Shown piece after piece: positions 44,438 to 54,369 of a DNA stretch of 64,000 bases. Under the pieces are notes generated by a model. That model searched no databases. It was given only the letters and a program-made list of their open reading frames with translations, and was not told the origin of the DNA. Position numbers and translations under genes: made by a program. Position 1 is the stretch's first letter; each line of letters begins with the position of its first letter. Origin of the DNA: Dermatophagoides farinae (Eukaryota; Arthropoda; Arachnida; Sarcoptiformes; Pyroglyphidae); assembly GCF_024713945.1 (NCBI RefSeq), contig NW_027461516.1, positions 1 through 64,000 on the forward strand. Reading direction: 5' to 3'.

Positions 44438-45650
44438 TTATTTTTGAAATGCCAATTTTTTCATAATCGTTATTGAGCCGTTTCGAGGTTCATTCAAATA
44501 ATAATTTGCCCATGGACCCCCTGCCGACGCAAAGTAGTCCATTTGATAAAATTCAATACATAATTTTTTTTTTTATTTTTTATAGAATCTGCCCATTGGT
44601 AAAACTCGAACGTTGAAATAAAAGGAATGTGACAAGATTCCGCGCCCCAGTCAATGCTCATGCGTGGGCAACCTACATTCACTATCAAGTCTGCAGTAAA
44701 TTCGTTTAGATAAAGAACCTGAAATTCGCTCATCAAAACAATGTGATATCGCAGGTTCAACGTTTTCGCAACCTCCACGCAACGCTCTACAAGCCCGACT
44801 GATCCTTGTCGGCCCAGCGTACTCATTAATATAATTACTCTCGGATTAATGCGTATCGAGCGTTAAAACTCTGTTTCGTGTAAGATACAACGCTTGATGG
44901 TCATATTTTTCCAAGAACATCCGTCTTGTAAACGGATCAAATCTATAGTAAACAACATGTGGGTTTTGAATCATGGAGCTTTCAATATGGAAACGGCCAT
45001 CTGCCAAAAAAACACATAAGTTACCATTTAGTTTTGCGGATGTACATCCTAAAGTTTCACCGGGACTTAATGGGGAACAGATTGGAATAGAAATTCTGTC
45101 GCCGTAGCCGTCTTCTACTAATTTTCTGTAAGCAAAATGAACAACATCGATATATTGTACGGTTGCATTTAAATGTAACTTAGTTAAGGTCGCTTCCTTT
45201 GAGTGACCGTCACTAACGTCGGGCAAAACCATGAATATAATATTTTTAATGGCTTTTACAAAATCTTCAGGGTCAATTTTAATTTTCACAAATATGTATA
45301 AGCAAGGCACGTCCATATCGCTTACTTTAACCAAACATGAATGTGCGTAGTGAACCAAAAAGTCACAATCAAAACAAGCAGCCCTTATATCGTCGATGCA
45401 GCAAGCTCCATACACAACGTCACCAACCACGAAAACATCAATTTCACCATCAGCAAATTCTTCAATCAAGAACGCAATCGTATCTGCCCAAGCTAATAAA
45501 CCTTCAGGAAACTGTAAACAAACAGATTTGGCTTTACCTGACTCAAACGAGTCAGAGTTTTTATAATTTCAAAGTCATAGTTTGAGGCAGTGCTTTATTA
45601 ATCGACTCAATAAGTAACTGATACTTGCTATCGCTCAGCCAAGGTAACAT
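44438..45650 (-). CDS. DPH1: Diphthamide synthesis protein DPH1, frame broken
   Basis: DPH1 with DPH2 transfers the 3-amino-3-carboxypropyl group from SAM to a histidine of eEF2, the first step of diphthamide formation, using a 4Fe-4S cluster. The three cluster cysteines are in their conserved settings: VVYGACCIDD, GETLGCTSAKL and VGCPRMSIDWG. Other family blocks are LQFPEGLLAWADTIAFLIEE, FLVHYAHSCL, FLADGRFHIESSMIQNPHV, YDHQALYLTRN and STLGRQGS. The N-terminal start at 45650 gives MLPWLSDSKYQLLIESINKA. Frame changes are needed near 45570 and 45535, near 44850, and at an A-run near 44570, after which the chain ends ...IEFYQMDYFASAGGPWANYY and further to 44438. The eEF2 substrate gene is not in the window. 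Confidence 0.93.
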
Positions 45651-45805
45651 AATTACGTTAAACTATAGTTATAATCACTGAGAACGTACGAAAATTTGAC
45701 TATTCTTTCGCTTGGTAAGATTACTAATTATATTATTTATATAGACCCGCTGTTTACAAAATATCTCTATTTATTAAATTATTAATTTTTTTTCTTGTCC
45801 AAGTG

Positions 45806-46304
45806 TTAATTGATTTTGGAACAAACCGCCTTAGGTAACGTAGAATACTTAATTCTAACGGCATATTCGTTTTTCAAACTCAAAGGTTTGGGAATTTCTA
45901 ACAAGTATTTACATTTAGACGATTTATTGAAAGATATTATATCGTCATCTTTGAAAATCTTGTCATCCACTATCACTTCATGTCTGCGTCCGAATTTGTC
46001 AATAGACGATATATTCAGATATAAAAATATAACATTACTGTTCCAATGTTTTTGAACGTCATTTTTATATTCGTATTTTGCTGTTAATTCTGCGACTTCT
46101 CCAATGTTCATTATGTGTCCATATCGATTAACTTTTATATTGTCAACCATGGCATAAGCTTTTTCAGCTTTTCGATCGTAAAGATAACCACTAAATGTTG
46201 CATATAGCATACATGTAAGAATGGATATAGAATAACTAAAACATAATTCAATAAAACACTTACAACGAAAGTATGACTAAAAATCTCGAATAAATGTTAT
46301 ACAT
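45806..46304 (-). CDS. SPCS3: Signal peptidase complex subunit SPC22/23
   Basis: This ER membrane subunit is required for activity of the signal peptidase complex. Exon 1 (46304-46264) and exon 2 (46235-45806) flank a 28-nt intron (46263-46236, GTAAGT...TTTTAG), giving 156 aa, near the family's 180. The N-terminal anchor reads FLVILSFYSISILTCMLYAT across the splice junction, which confirms the exon join. The lumenal domain shows the family core WNSNVIFLYLNISSID and VDDKIFKDDDII, then KCKYLLEI and an ending sheet (NEYAVRIKYSTLPKA). The gene has no frame breaks. A reading that ignores the intron would start at an internal Met and lose the membrane anchor. Confidence 0.88.
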
Positions 46305-46399
46305 CGCTATTTTTACAAATATAATTATCTACCAGCGCTTATAAATGAATTCGAGATCTAATTAATTTACGAGAATAAAAAATTCAAAATACAATTAAT

Positions 46400-48915
46400 T
46401 TAAAAATTTTCCACCCATCGAGTAGCGTTAGTGCTAATCTTTATTGTTTCTTCGTTGAATTTAACTCGTTCATTTTGCAAATTTGTTAGCAGGTTGTTTG
46501 CCGTATACGGCGCTGTTGACTCTTGATTAATTAAAGCTTCCCAATTGAAATCAGTGAAAAATGCGTGGTTCTTTATTTCTGTAAAACCTGCAATCCCGCA
46601 GCCCAGCCGATTTATCGGATTCTTTTGCAATAATTTATCTATAAAGTTTTTTGTTTCTTTATCTGTATAATTTTCTGGAAACGTCAAGTTATTCATCAGG
46701 ATTGATCTACAAATTTCTAGCGGGTTTGTCGAGTCGTTACCAAAAGGAAGTGGACCAAACAAAAATTCGTACAACATCACCCCTAAGGACCAAATGTCAC
46801 AACTGCCGGAATATGATCGAGCAAGCAACACTTCAGGAGCCATGTAATTTGGTGTACCCACAATACTGTTGGTCCGAAAATCTACTTCTTTCGCACACCC
46901 AAAGTCACTCAACTTTAAGTATCCATTTATGGATACAAGTATATTCTCCGGTTTTAAATCTCTAAACAACACTTTTTTGTCGTGTAGATATTCCAATGCC
47001 AGCAAAATATTAGCGAAATAAAACTTTGCTTTTTCTTTATCTAAAATTTGAAGGTGTTGCAAAACGCCAAACAAATCTCCCAGTTTGCAGTACTCTAAAA
47101 GAAAATAGTAATAACGATCATCCAAAAATGAGTTTGCTAATAAACAATAAATGGGTGTTTATTCGATTTTATCATCTTTTTTTCGCGATCAAGTAATTTT
47201 TCATGTTTTTTTTGCTTAATCAACATTTTTGAAACGCATTTCAAAGCGTACTCTTTCTTGGTCCTACTATGACGAACTTTTCTAACGATTCCTAAACTGC
47301 CTTTCCGAGCTCATCAATATACTCAAAATGGTCTAAACTATCGTCTTCATTTTGCGCTTCAAGCACATCGACCAAATAATTAAGAACCGTGGAACTGAGC
47401 ACGGAAAAACACAATTCTTTTTCTAACTTCCATAGTTGAACATTTTCAGAACGACATACCGCTGTTAAACTATGAGACTGGTTGAGCAACATCGCTTTTT
47501 CACCGAAATAAGCATAATTTGTCAGTGTTCGAATAACACTTTCATTTTTTCGCAATTCAACTATTCCATTCATAATAATATATAAAGAATTAGTAACAGT
47601 GCCCTCTTCAAAAATAACTTGATCTTTACTTAGCTTTTGGTAAATAAGGTTTTGAGCAATACGATGTTTGGTGTTTTCACTGAGATATTTAAATAAAATA
47701 ATAGAATCGACTATATCAAGGCGGAGATCAACACAAAATACCTCATCAGCAAAAATCTTATTAAATTCTGCATCCTGTTTAATTTTTAATATCGCAATTT
47801 TAGAATTATGCGAACAAGTGAGCTCATATTTAACGTTAGACTCTCGTAGTAACACGACTTTTCCGATCTCTAAACTTTCTTCTTTTTCATCAAATGAGTT
47901 TTTATATTTACAAGTTCCTGCTACCAAAACAAGAATTAAAGTTTCTTCATCAAGCTCGTAAACTACTACTGATTCATTTTCATTTTTCAAAACAGAAAAT
48001 GTCGATATAAATTTGTTTATTTGGCTAGGAGTGGAATACCTGAAAAAATTATTAGCAGACAGACATTGTTTTAAAAAATCTATGTCTCTGATATGTTCAC
48101 GTAATGATAAAAAAGCTGTTACTGTTTCTTTGGAAAGCCATAAGCTTTCAGTTAGCTCAGTTGCTCTAATTTTTTTTTTAGCGGTGTTTTGTTTCAATTC
48201 ATCTAAGTTCAAAACCTCGTGTACCAATTCTAATTTATCATTTTCGCGCTCGACACAAAAAACAACCTTTTAACAATATTAATGTCCCCGTCATTTTATC
48301 AAACTTTGTGGAAATAGCTTCGTCTTTTTCAAATAAAAAAAACTCTGAATTCGCCAGTACATTTTCTATATCATCTTTTTGAACAACACCTACGTCTGTG
48401 GTTTGTAGGACTTTGCGGCAAATTGTTTCTCTGAATTTGCTATTCACATTCGAAATTGCTTTTCGGTACGAATCTTTATCAATTGCCCATAATATCGTAT
48501 CTTCTACAGCTTTGAAAAAGGTATCTTTGCTGTAACTACAAATTAAACTGCTTTCTCCAAAAAACGACCCTGGCTTGTACATTTCATTTATCCAACCAAA
48601 AGAATCTTCGTTGACACATCCTTTTAAAACAACACAAAACATAGTATTTAATACACCAACGTCAATAACTATTTGATTAATCTTGTAATTATAAACATTT
48701 CCTGAACTGATAATTTCATTCATTTCATACGTGTTCAAAGTCGTAGAAATGGCAATTTTTTTCAATACATCACATAATAAACTGAAATCTTGATTAGTTA
48801 AATTATACTCAATCGCATAGTTTTTGAAAATTTGTAAGTTTGTAGTTTCTTGTAAAATTTCATTATGAGACCCACCAATAGTAATGGTTTTTTTTCTAGT
48901 TATAAAAGAATTCAT
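46400..48915 (-). CDS. PKG: cGMP-dependent protein kinase of apicomplexan type, frame broken
   Basis: About 840 residues: four cyclic-nucleotide-binding modules then an AGC kinase. Module A (about 50-170) has FGESSLICSYSKDTFF; B and C (about 180-390) lack a recognisable phosphate-binding cassette; D (about 400-510) has FGEKAMLLNQSHSLTAV. The kinase has LGKGSLGIV, YALKCVSK, FRDLKPENIL, SDFGCAKEV, GTPNYMAPEV and the segment GPLPFGNDSTNPLEICRSIL, strongly like apicomplexan PKG, as is the end RWVENF. In those parasites PKG controls motility, invasion and egress. The phosphate-contacting Arg appears to be Lys in A and His in D. The gatekeeper position looks like Leu (YYFLLEY). Breaks occur near 48255, 47300 and 47155. 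A divergent secreted-protein gene starts 128 bases upstream. Confidence 0.88.
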
Positions 48916-49043
48916 TTTATAAAGTTAGGTTGTTAAAAATCAAAAGTCAAAGATCGATATTACTGCTCATCCACATTATGCCTAATTAGTGTTTATGTGT
49001 TCCAAACGAATTTTCTTAAAAAGATTTTTGGTGTTCACATTTC

Positions 49044-50047
49044 ATGTTATTCCATAAAAAAGTTGAATTTCTGTTGTTTAGTTCAATCTTTTTGTGTACA
49101 CAAACTAGATTTGTATCTCTGGCTGACCCAATTATTTTCGAAAAAACTAACAATCTTCGACCGATGATTTTGAATGATATTAAATCTATAAAAAAACCTG
49201 TAGATGAAACAGGAATCTCAAGATTCAAAGTCAGAAACATCAATACAAAGCCTTCTGAGTATTTGATTAATTCAATAGATCTTAGCAGAAACGGCCAGTC
49301 TTATATAGTATCAAAAAAGAAGTTTCTTTTGATGATATTAAACCTCAGATTGTTATTCAAAATGATACATTGAAAACTTCGAATTCACAAAACGGTATTG
49401 CATTGAATACTAACGATGGTTTGTATCATTTGCACAACCAATATCGAAAGTTTCCAGTTTCAGCAGGATATAAAAAATTACTCAGTAATATACCTGTAGA
49501 AATGGCTAACTTACCTCAAAAACAAACCGATTTTTTAAAAGGGAATGAACTAAATAATTTTTCACAAAACTACTCCAAAACAAACGTTAATAATGAAGAA
49601 GAATCACTAACAAAATTTAAAAAAGTTAGTTCACACCAAAGCAAACGACAACAAGAAACACTAAATGATTATAGTCGAATTGACAATAAAATTTTTTCAC
49701 AATTAACTAACAAGGAGATATTAGTATTAGAATTTATAGGTTTAATATTACTAGAACATCGCAATTCATATGATAATGAAAAATTAAGTGATATAGAACA
49801 TAAAATCAAAGATTTTTTTTGACGTATGCAAGCCAAATAATTCTACTGCTAAAGTAGACAGTAGTGAAATAACTAACATTACAGTAATGGACACGCAAAA
49901 AAAACTACATCAAGTACAACTAAGACAATGCCATTCAATAACTTTGCTGATAAAGAATCAAACGATGTCTTTATAGATTTTGAGTTATCATCACAAATAC
50001 TTAATTCAACAGACTTACAAGGGAATAATGCAAAAACTGAATTTTGA
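49044..50047 (+). CDS. Secreted Asn/Ser/Lys-rich protein, frame broken
   Basis: The product opens with a good signal peptide, MLFHKKVEFLLFSSIFLCTQ, with cleavage likely around residues 20-27 (TRFVSLAD). After it the chain is polar and probably disordered, rich in Asn, Ser, Lys and Gln, with no recognisable domain apart from a predicted helix (NKEILVLEFIGLILLEHRNS). A frame change at an A-run near 49318 joins the first part to SFDDIKPQIVIQNDTLK, and one at a T7 run near 49816 leads to DVCKPNNSTAKVDSSE and an end at 50047. There is no transmembrane helix or GPI signal. Secreted low-complexity proteins are common in apicomplexan parasites; no specific family is claimed. It is head to head with PKG. 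Confidence 0.65.
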
Positions 50048-50423
50048 TGCGATTGTCACTTCTTCAAGAATTTTTTTGTTTTAAAATATTAAAAATTCAT
50101 AAAAGAGGTATTTATCAATATACAATGATTTTTAACTCAAATGATAATAAAATTGCAGCTAAATGCATCATATACATATGTTTTTATCGTACTGAATTAG
50201 TTGTTTATTTTTTGCTAATAATAAATTTTGTGATTAAGAATCAAGGGAAATATTGCTTTTTGGAAATTGTAAATTAACAAAAATAAAATAAGACTCAACT
50301 TTAAACAGCTTTTTTCCTTTATTTGTTTTAAAGCATACGAACAGAGGTTTTAACGGTTCTAATATTCTTAAATTAGAATGTAAATTGCTTTATGTCTGCT
50401 GTTATCTAAAATATTATAAAAAT
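50048..50423. other. Intergenic AT-rich stretch
   Basis: A 77-codon open frame (50044-50277) covers part of this stretch, but its Phe/Ile/Tyr-rich product has no recognisable feature and is probably chance. No RNA gene or repeat is seen. Confidence 0.5.
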
Positions 50424-51687
50424 ATGAACAATAAGAATACAATTTCTGAAGATTTATACATCGGGCACATTCCAGCAAAACTTACCCAAGACCAGTTACT
50501 TCGGCTTTTACAGTTTTGTGGTACTATTTTAAAGGTGAACAGAACAATAAATCATGTAAACTAAAGAATATGCAAAGTTTGCTTTCGTAACCACTAACAA
50601 CGTTGAAGTAGCGTGGAAAATAATGCAATTAATAAACGGGTTAAAACTGTTTGGAGAAGAATTAAACGTGAAATGTCTTCCAAAAACTCAAACCTCAATT
50701 GAACTATGGCAAAGGAGTCGTACTTATTATTTGCTTCAGCAAAATCAAAATTGTACTAAAGAAGAAATCGAAAATCAATTTATCGAAGAAGAAAACGGCA
50801 CATTACAATCAATAAAAGCGTATGTAAAACAACTTGAACAATCAAGCCAAGTTAGTAATAACTCTCGTTTACAGAATAAGGTAAAAGAGTCCTATTCACC
50901 GAATCGAAATGATCAAAATGAAAAAACTAGTACAGTAGAGCAAATTGAAAAAATACTTCCGGCACTGCCATTTGAAAAAAGATTTGAAGTATCACTGCCT
51001 AAAGAAATTGTAAACAACGAGAGGAAAAGAAAACAACAACTTCTAGGTAAAATTGAGCATGGAAGGTCGGAATGGCAAAAATATATAACCGAGCAACCCT
51101 ACGAAACTGAAAATAACAGTATCAACAATTCTGAAAATTTAAAAATTAATATAATTCAGCCTAATGTCGATGAGCTGACATCTTTTATTCAAAACTACAC
51201 TACAAATAAACCTTATCATTTTACGTCAGATTTTATAAGTTATTTAGCCACTACAGGTTCTGACTACTTTAAACAATTTTTTTCGTCAAACAGTCGAATC
51301 AATGATTCAAAAAACAAAATTTTCAATAAACAAGTAATAAAAGAATATGAATCTGCTCGGCGTAATTTTTCTAAAGATCTTGATATTTTGCTCGACGATG
51401 AGAAAAACATCGATAGTTCTGATCTTGAAAACATAATAAATAATTTTAAATGCTTAGAAAGACAGTATTTTAAAATACATTTCAATGAATGGATCAAGAG
51501 ACGAGCTGTAGAACTCATAGGTCCAGAAAACTCTGAAGAATTAATATCTTTTGTTTACGAATTAATTCCTAAAGAACTCGGCCCACTGGACAGAATAAAT
51601 ATTATAAATGAGTTACTGCCAGTACTCGAAGAAGAGACAGAAAGTTTTGTAAATGAATTATTGGAAATATATCATAAATTTACATAA
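50424..51687 (+). CDS. RBM25-like splicing protein (RRM plus PWI), one frame break
   Basis: RBM25 and yeast Snu71 are U1 snRNP-associated proteins with an N-terminal RRM and a C-terminal PWI domain. From the ATG at 50424 the RRM reads DLYIGHIPAKLTQDQLLRLL, then after one extra base near 50560, TKEYAKFAFVTTNNVEVA (the RNP1 region) and INGLKLFGEELNV. The middle is polar and charged with KRKQQLLGKIEHGRSEWQKY. The C-terminus has the PWI fold: FNEWIKRRAVELIGPENSEE, LISFVYELIPK and LLPVLEEETESFVNELLEIY. RBM25 is typically over 800 aa, whereas this is about 420 aa, lacking the long Arg-Glu region. The PWI end makes RBM25/Snu71 more likely than a generic RRM protein. It is the third splicing factor in the window. 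Confidence 0.8.
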
Positions 51688-51771
51688 TCGTTTCTATGCA
51701 TGTAGAGAATAAAACTGCAAATTAATTACAAAGTAAGTATTATTATAAGCGAAAATGTTAATTCTTTTATT

Positions 51772-52998
51772 ATGAATCAAAATGTAAGTTTTATTATTTA
51801 GATTTTTTTTCATGCAATAAAGAAAATATATGAGCATGTTACGATTAGTAAATTCACAAAAGAAAACTATAAACCCTGGCACAATAATAACACTGCTGGT
51901 AAAAATTTTACTCAAAAAAAGTTTTTTATGGCTATTAAAGATGTAATTGAGCGTTCGTATAAGCAACCCATTTTGAGTAAGTTTAATTCAACGAAGCTGA
52001 GCTATTATTTTTTAGATAAAGAAAACCAATATTTGTTCCACTGAAGCTTTAAAGTCAGACATCAATAATGAATATACATTTCTTCGATTAATAGGGACAG
52101 GTTCGGTCGGACGAATGTATTTAGCCCGGCATAACACAACCGACGAAATAGTTGCTATAAAACAAATGTCAAAATCTACTTTGATAAAACATAAACAAGT
52201 GGCTCACTTGATTAACGAAAAACAGGTGTCTCAATATATACGCCATCCGTTCATTACTAGATACCTTGGATCGTACAAGAATTCACGTTTTTTATATCTA
52301 ATTTTAGAGTTCATACAAGGGGGTGATTTTTACACTCATTTGCGAAACTACAAAAAGTTTTCAGTTGCAGACGCTCAGTTTTACTCTGCTATAGTGGTAA
52401 CTGTTTTTGTTTATTTGCATAACTTAAAAATAATTTATAGAGATTTTAAAACCGGAGAATTTACTACTTTCCACTGACGGTTATATAAAATTTACAGATT
52501 TCGGATTTCTAAGCTAATTGTTGACCGAACATATACTTTGTGCGGTACGCCTGAGTATCTGGCTCCCGAAATTTTGTTGTCAAAGGTTATAGTTTTGCAG
52601 TAGACTGGTGGACTTTGGGAATATTTATTTATGAATTAATGACGGGCGTAACTCCTTTTGCCGCATCTAATGTTATGTCAACGTATCAAAAAATTCTCCA
52701 GGGAAAAATTATTTTTCAAGCCGGTTTTGATCACAATGCTAAACAATTAATTAAAAAATTATTGGCTCACGATTTGTCTAAAAGAAACAGTCTCATATCA
52801 AATGGTGCTCTGGGAGTTATCAATCATCCTTTTTATAGTACAATAAATTTTCGAGACTTGATAGAAAAGCGAATAACCCCACCTCACATTCCTAAAGTCA
52901 GTTCTCCAGACGACACATCTCATTTTGGGCATTTCGACACTGTCAATGAAGAGTGCTCACCTATCCCTTACGATTCTGATCCTTTTAAGTATTGGTAA
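51772..52998 (+). CDS. PKA-like AGC protein kinase, frame broken
   Basis: The catalytic core is of cAMP-dependent kinase type: [14 protein letters not shown] (glycine loop), VAIKQMSK (ATP lysine), [15 protein letters not shown] (helix C), [12 protein letters not shown] (catalytic loop with Phe in place of the usual Leu), [18 protein letters not shown], then [20 protein letters not shown]. The tail ends DSDPFKYW. Single-base changes are needed near 52040, 52456, 52508 and 52587; flanking motifs are intact. The N-terminal 65 residues are unusual. The first exon seems to be only MNQN (51772-51783), followed by a possible 18-nt intron (51784-51801, GTAAGT...TTTAG) whose last codon would otherwise be a stop, and a second possible intron of 39 nt at 51977-52015. 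Active kinase is likely by residue content. Confidence 0.75.
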
Positions 52999-53272
52999 TA
53001 AATAATCAGTAATAAGAAAACGTTTAAGCCCATCTTACTGTTTTAATTAATGTATAAGTAGTTTTATATCAATACTATGTTAATTAAATAAACTTAAATT
53101 TGTTTGTGAATATTTTTCAGCCGTGTTTAAGATAACCAAAGACACTTAAACAATTTTGTCATTAATTTCATGTTATAGTTTTATTTTTTTTAATCAACGT
53201 GAAAATGTTAAAATTGTTTTGCATTTTCGTGCAATATTAAATTTGAATTTAAACATGCAATAAAAAACACTA

Positions 53273-53675
53273 ATGGCGTTCTACAAAAAAGACAAAAAAA
53301 CATCAACTTCTTCCAGACCAGACTGTTTTTTAGTACAATCGAGATCTGATTACCAATCGTGTGTACAAAACATTTTATCGAAGCAAAATTGCATTATCAA
53401 AACTGTGATTATTCATCCATCATTAAATTTAAACGATCCAGCTTTGCTCAATGCTAAAGTTGTAGAGGAAAAAGTAAGCGTAAAACGCTTAGATGAACTT
53501 TGGCCATAACGGAGCTGTTTCGTTTGAAGTTGATATAGATAGCCATCTGTTACCCAAACCACTTCAAAATTTGGGCAACACGCATATTGCAGTATATCCT
53601 GATGAACGAATTTCGAATATAGATTATTGTGGTGTTTGTTCGAAGAACGAATCAAATATAATGCTCAACAATTAA
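53273..53675 (+). CDS. Hypothetical small protein, about 133 aa, one frame break
   Basis: The ATG at 53273 gives MAFYKKDKKTSTSSRPDCFL. A single base too many near 53508 separates the first 76 codons (ending VSVKRLDEL) from GHNGAVSFEVDIDSHLLPKP and an end CGVCSKNESNIMLNN. Both halves read as coding, with sensible residue use on each side of the break. I do not recognise a family. Two Cys pairs (PDCFL; CGVC) could bind a metal, but that is only a guess. No signal peptide or membrane segment. Confidence 0.55.
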
Positions 53676-53793
53676 ATAATTTTTATTAAAATAAATATAT
53701 AGTAAATTATTTTTACTAACAAATGAATATTTCTTTAAATCTCCAAACTTTAAATATTTGAATTATCTATAATGATAAATTTCAAATTAAATA

Positions 53794-54348
53794 ATGTATA
53801 ATTCCACCGATAATCTGGAATCGTTTTTTTGATCGATCATTTTAACTATAGCCAAAATAATTATCATAAACTAATTGACCATGAAACAATTTCTGCTTTA
53901 GAAGATTACGCGTTAAAAATTCAAAGAATTAGAAGAAAGCAATCAAAAAAATTTTCTGTTTATTCAAATTATAAAAGAACTAGTGGATTTTGATAAAAAT
54001 AGCGATTTAAACTGAAGAAAGAAACAAATGGGACTGTTGAATGTATATTGTTTAGGTAGCACAAGATTAGAGAATGCTTTGTAAGAAGTTGGTTTGGACT
54101 ACTCAATAGTATTTATTTTCATCAAAAAAAACACTAATTTGCCGTCACTTAATAAGTCACTTCTAAATAATATTAGTGACTACGTCAAACTAAATCATGT
54201 ATATTTAGGCAGAAAAACAAAGTTGTGTTATTTAAATTATAAATATAATAATTTAGAAAATACATTGAAGAGAACAGTCAATAGAATGACTTCTCAAATA
54301 GTTGAAGCACAACTAACGGAATTATCGAAGATAAATAATTTTTTATAA
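53794..54348 (+). CDS. Hypothetical helical protein, heavily frame broken
   Basis: The ATG at 53794 reads MYNSTDNLESFF to a T7 run near 53830, after which another frame gives DHFNYSQNNYHKLIDHETIS and KIQRIRRKQSKKFSVYSNYK. More shifts near 53990-54090 lead to the intact stretch GLDYSIVFIFIKKNTNLPSL and TLKRTVNRMTSQIVEAQLTE, ending NNFL at 54348. The product would be about 180 aa and helical. I cannot name a family. It ends only about 21 bases before the next ATG, so it could also be the front part of that gene. Confidence 0.4.
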
Positions 54349-54369
54349 AAATTATTTTTACTTTAAATC

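Noticed and set aside
50044-50277. 77-codon open frame after the secreted protein
   Set aside because: It overlaps the preceding gene's end and has no recognisable feature; AT-rich chance frame.
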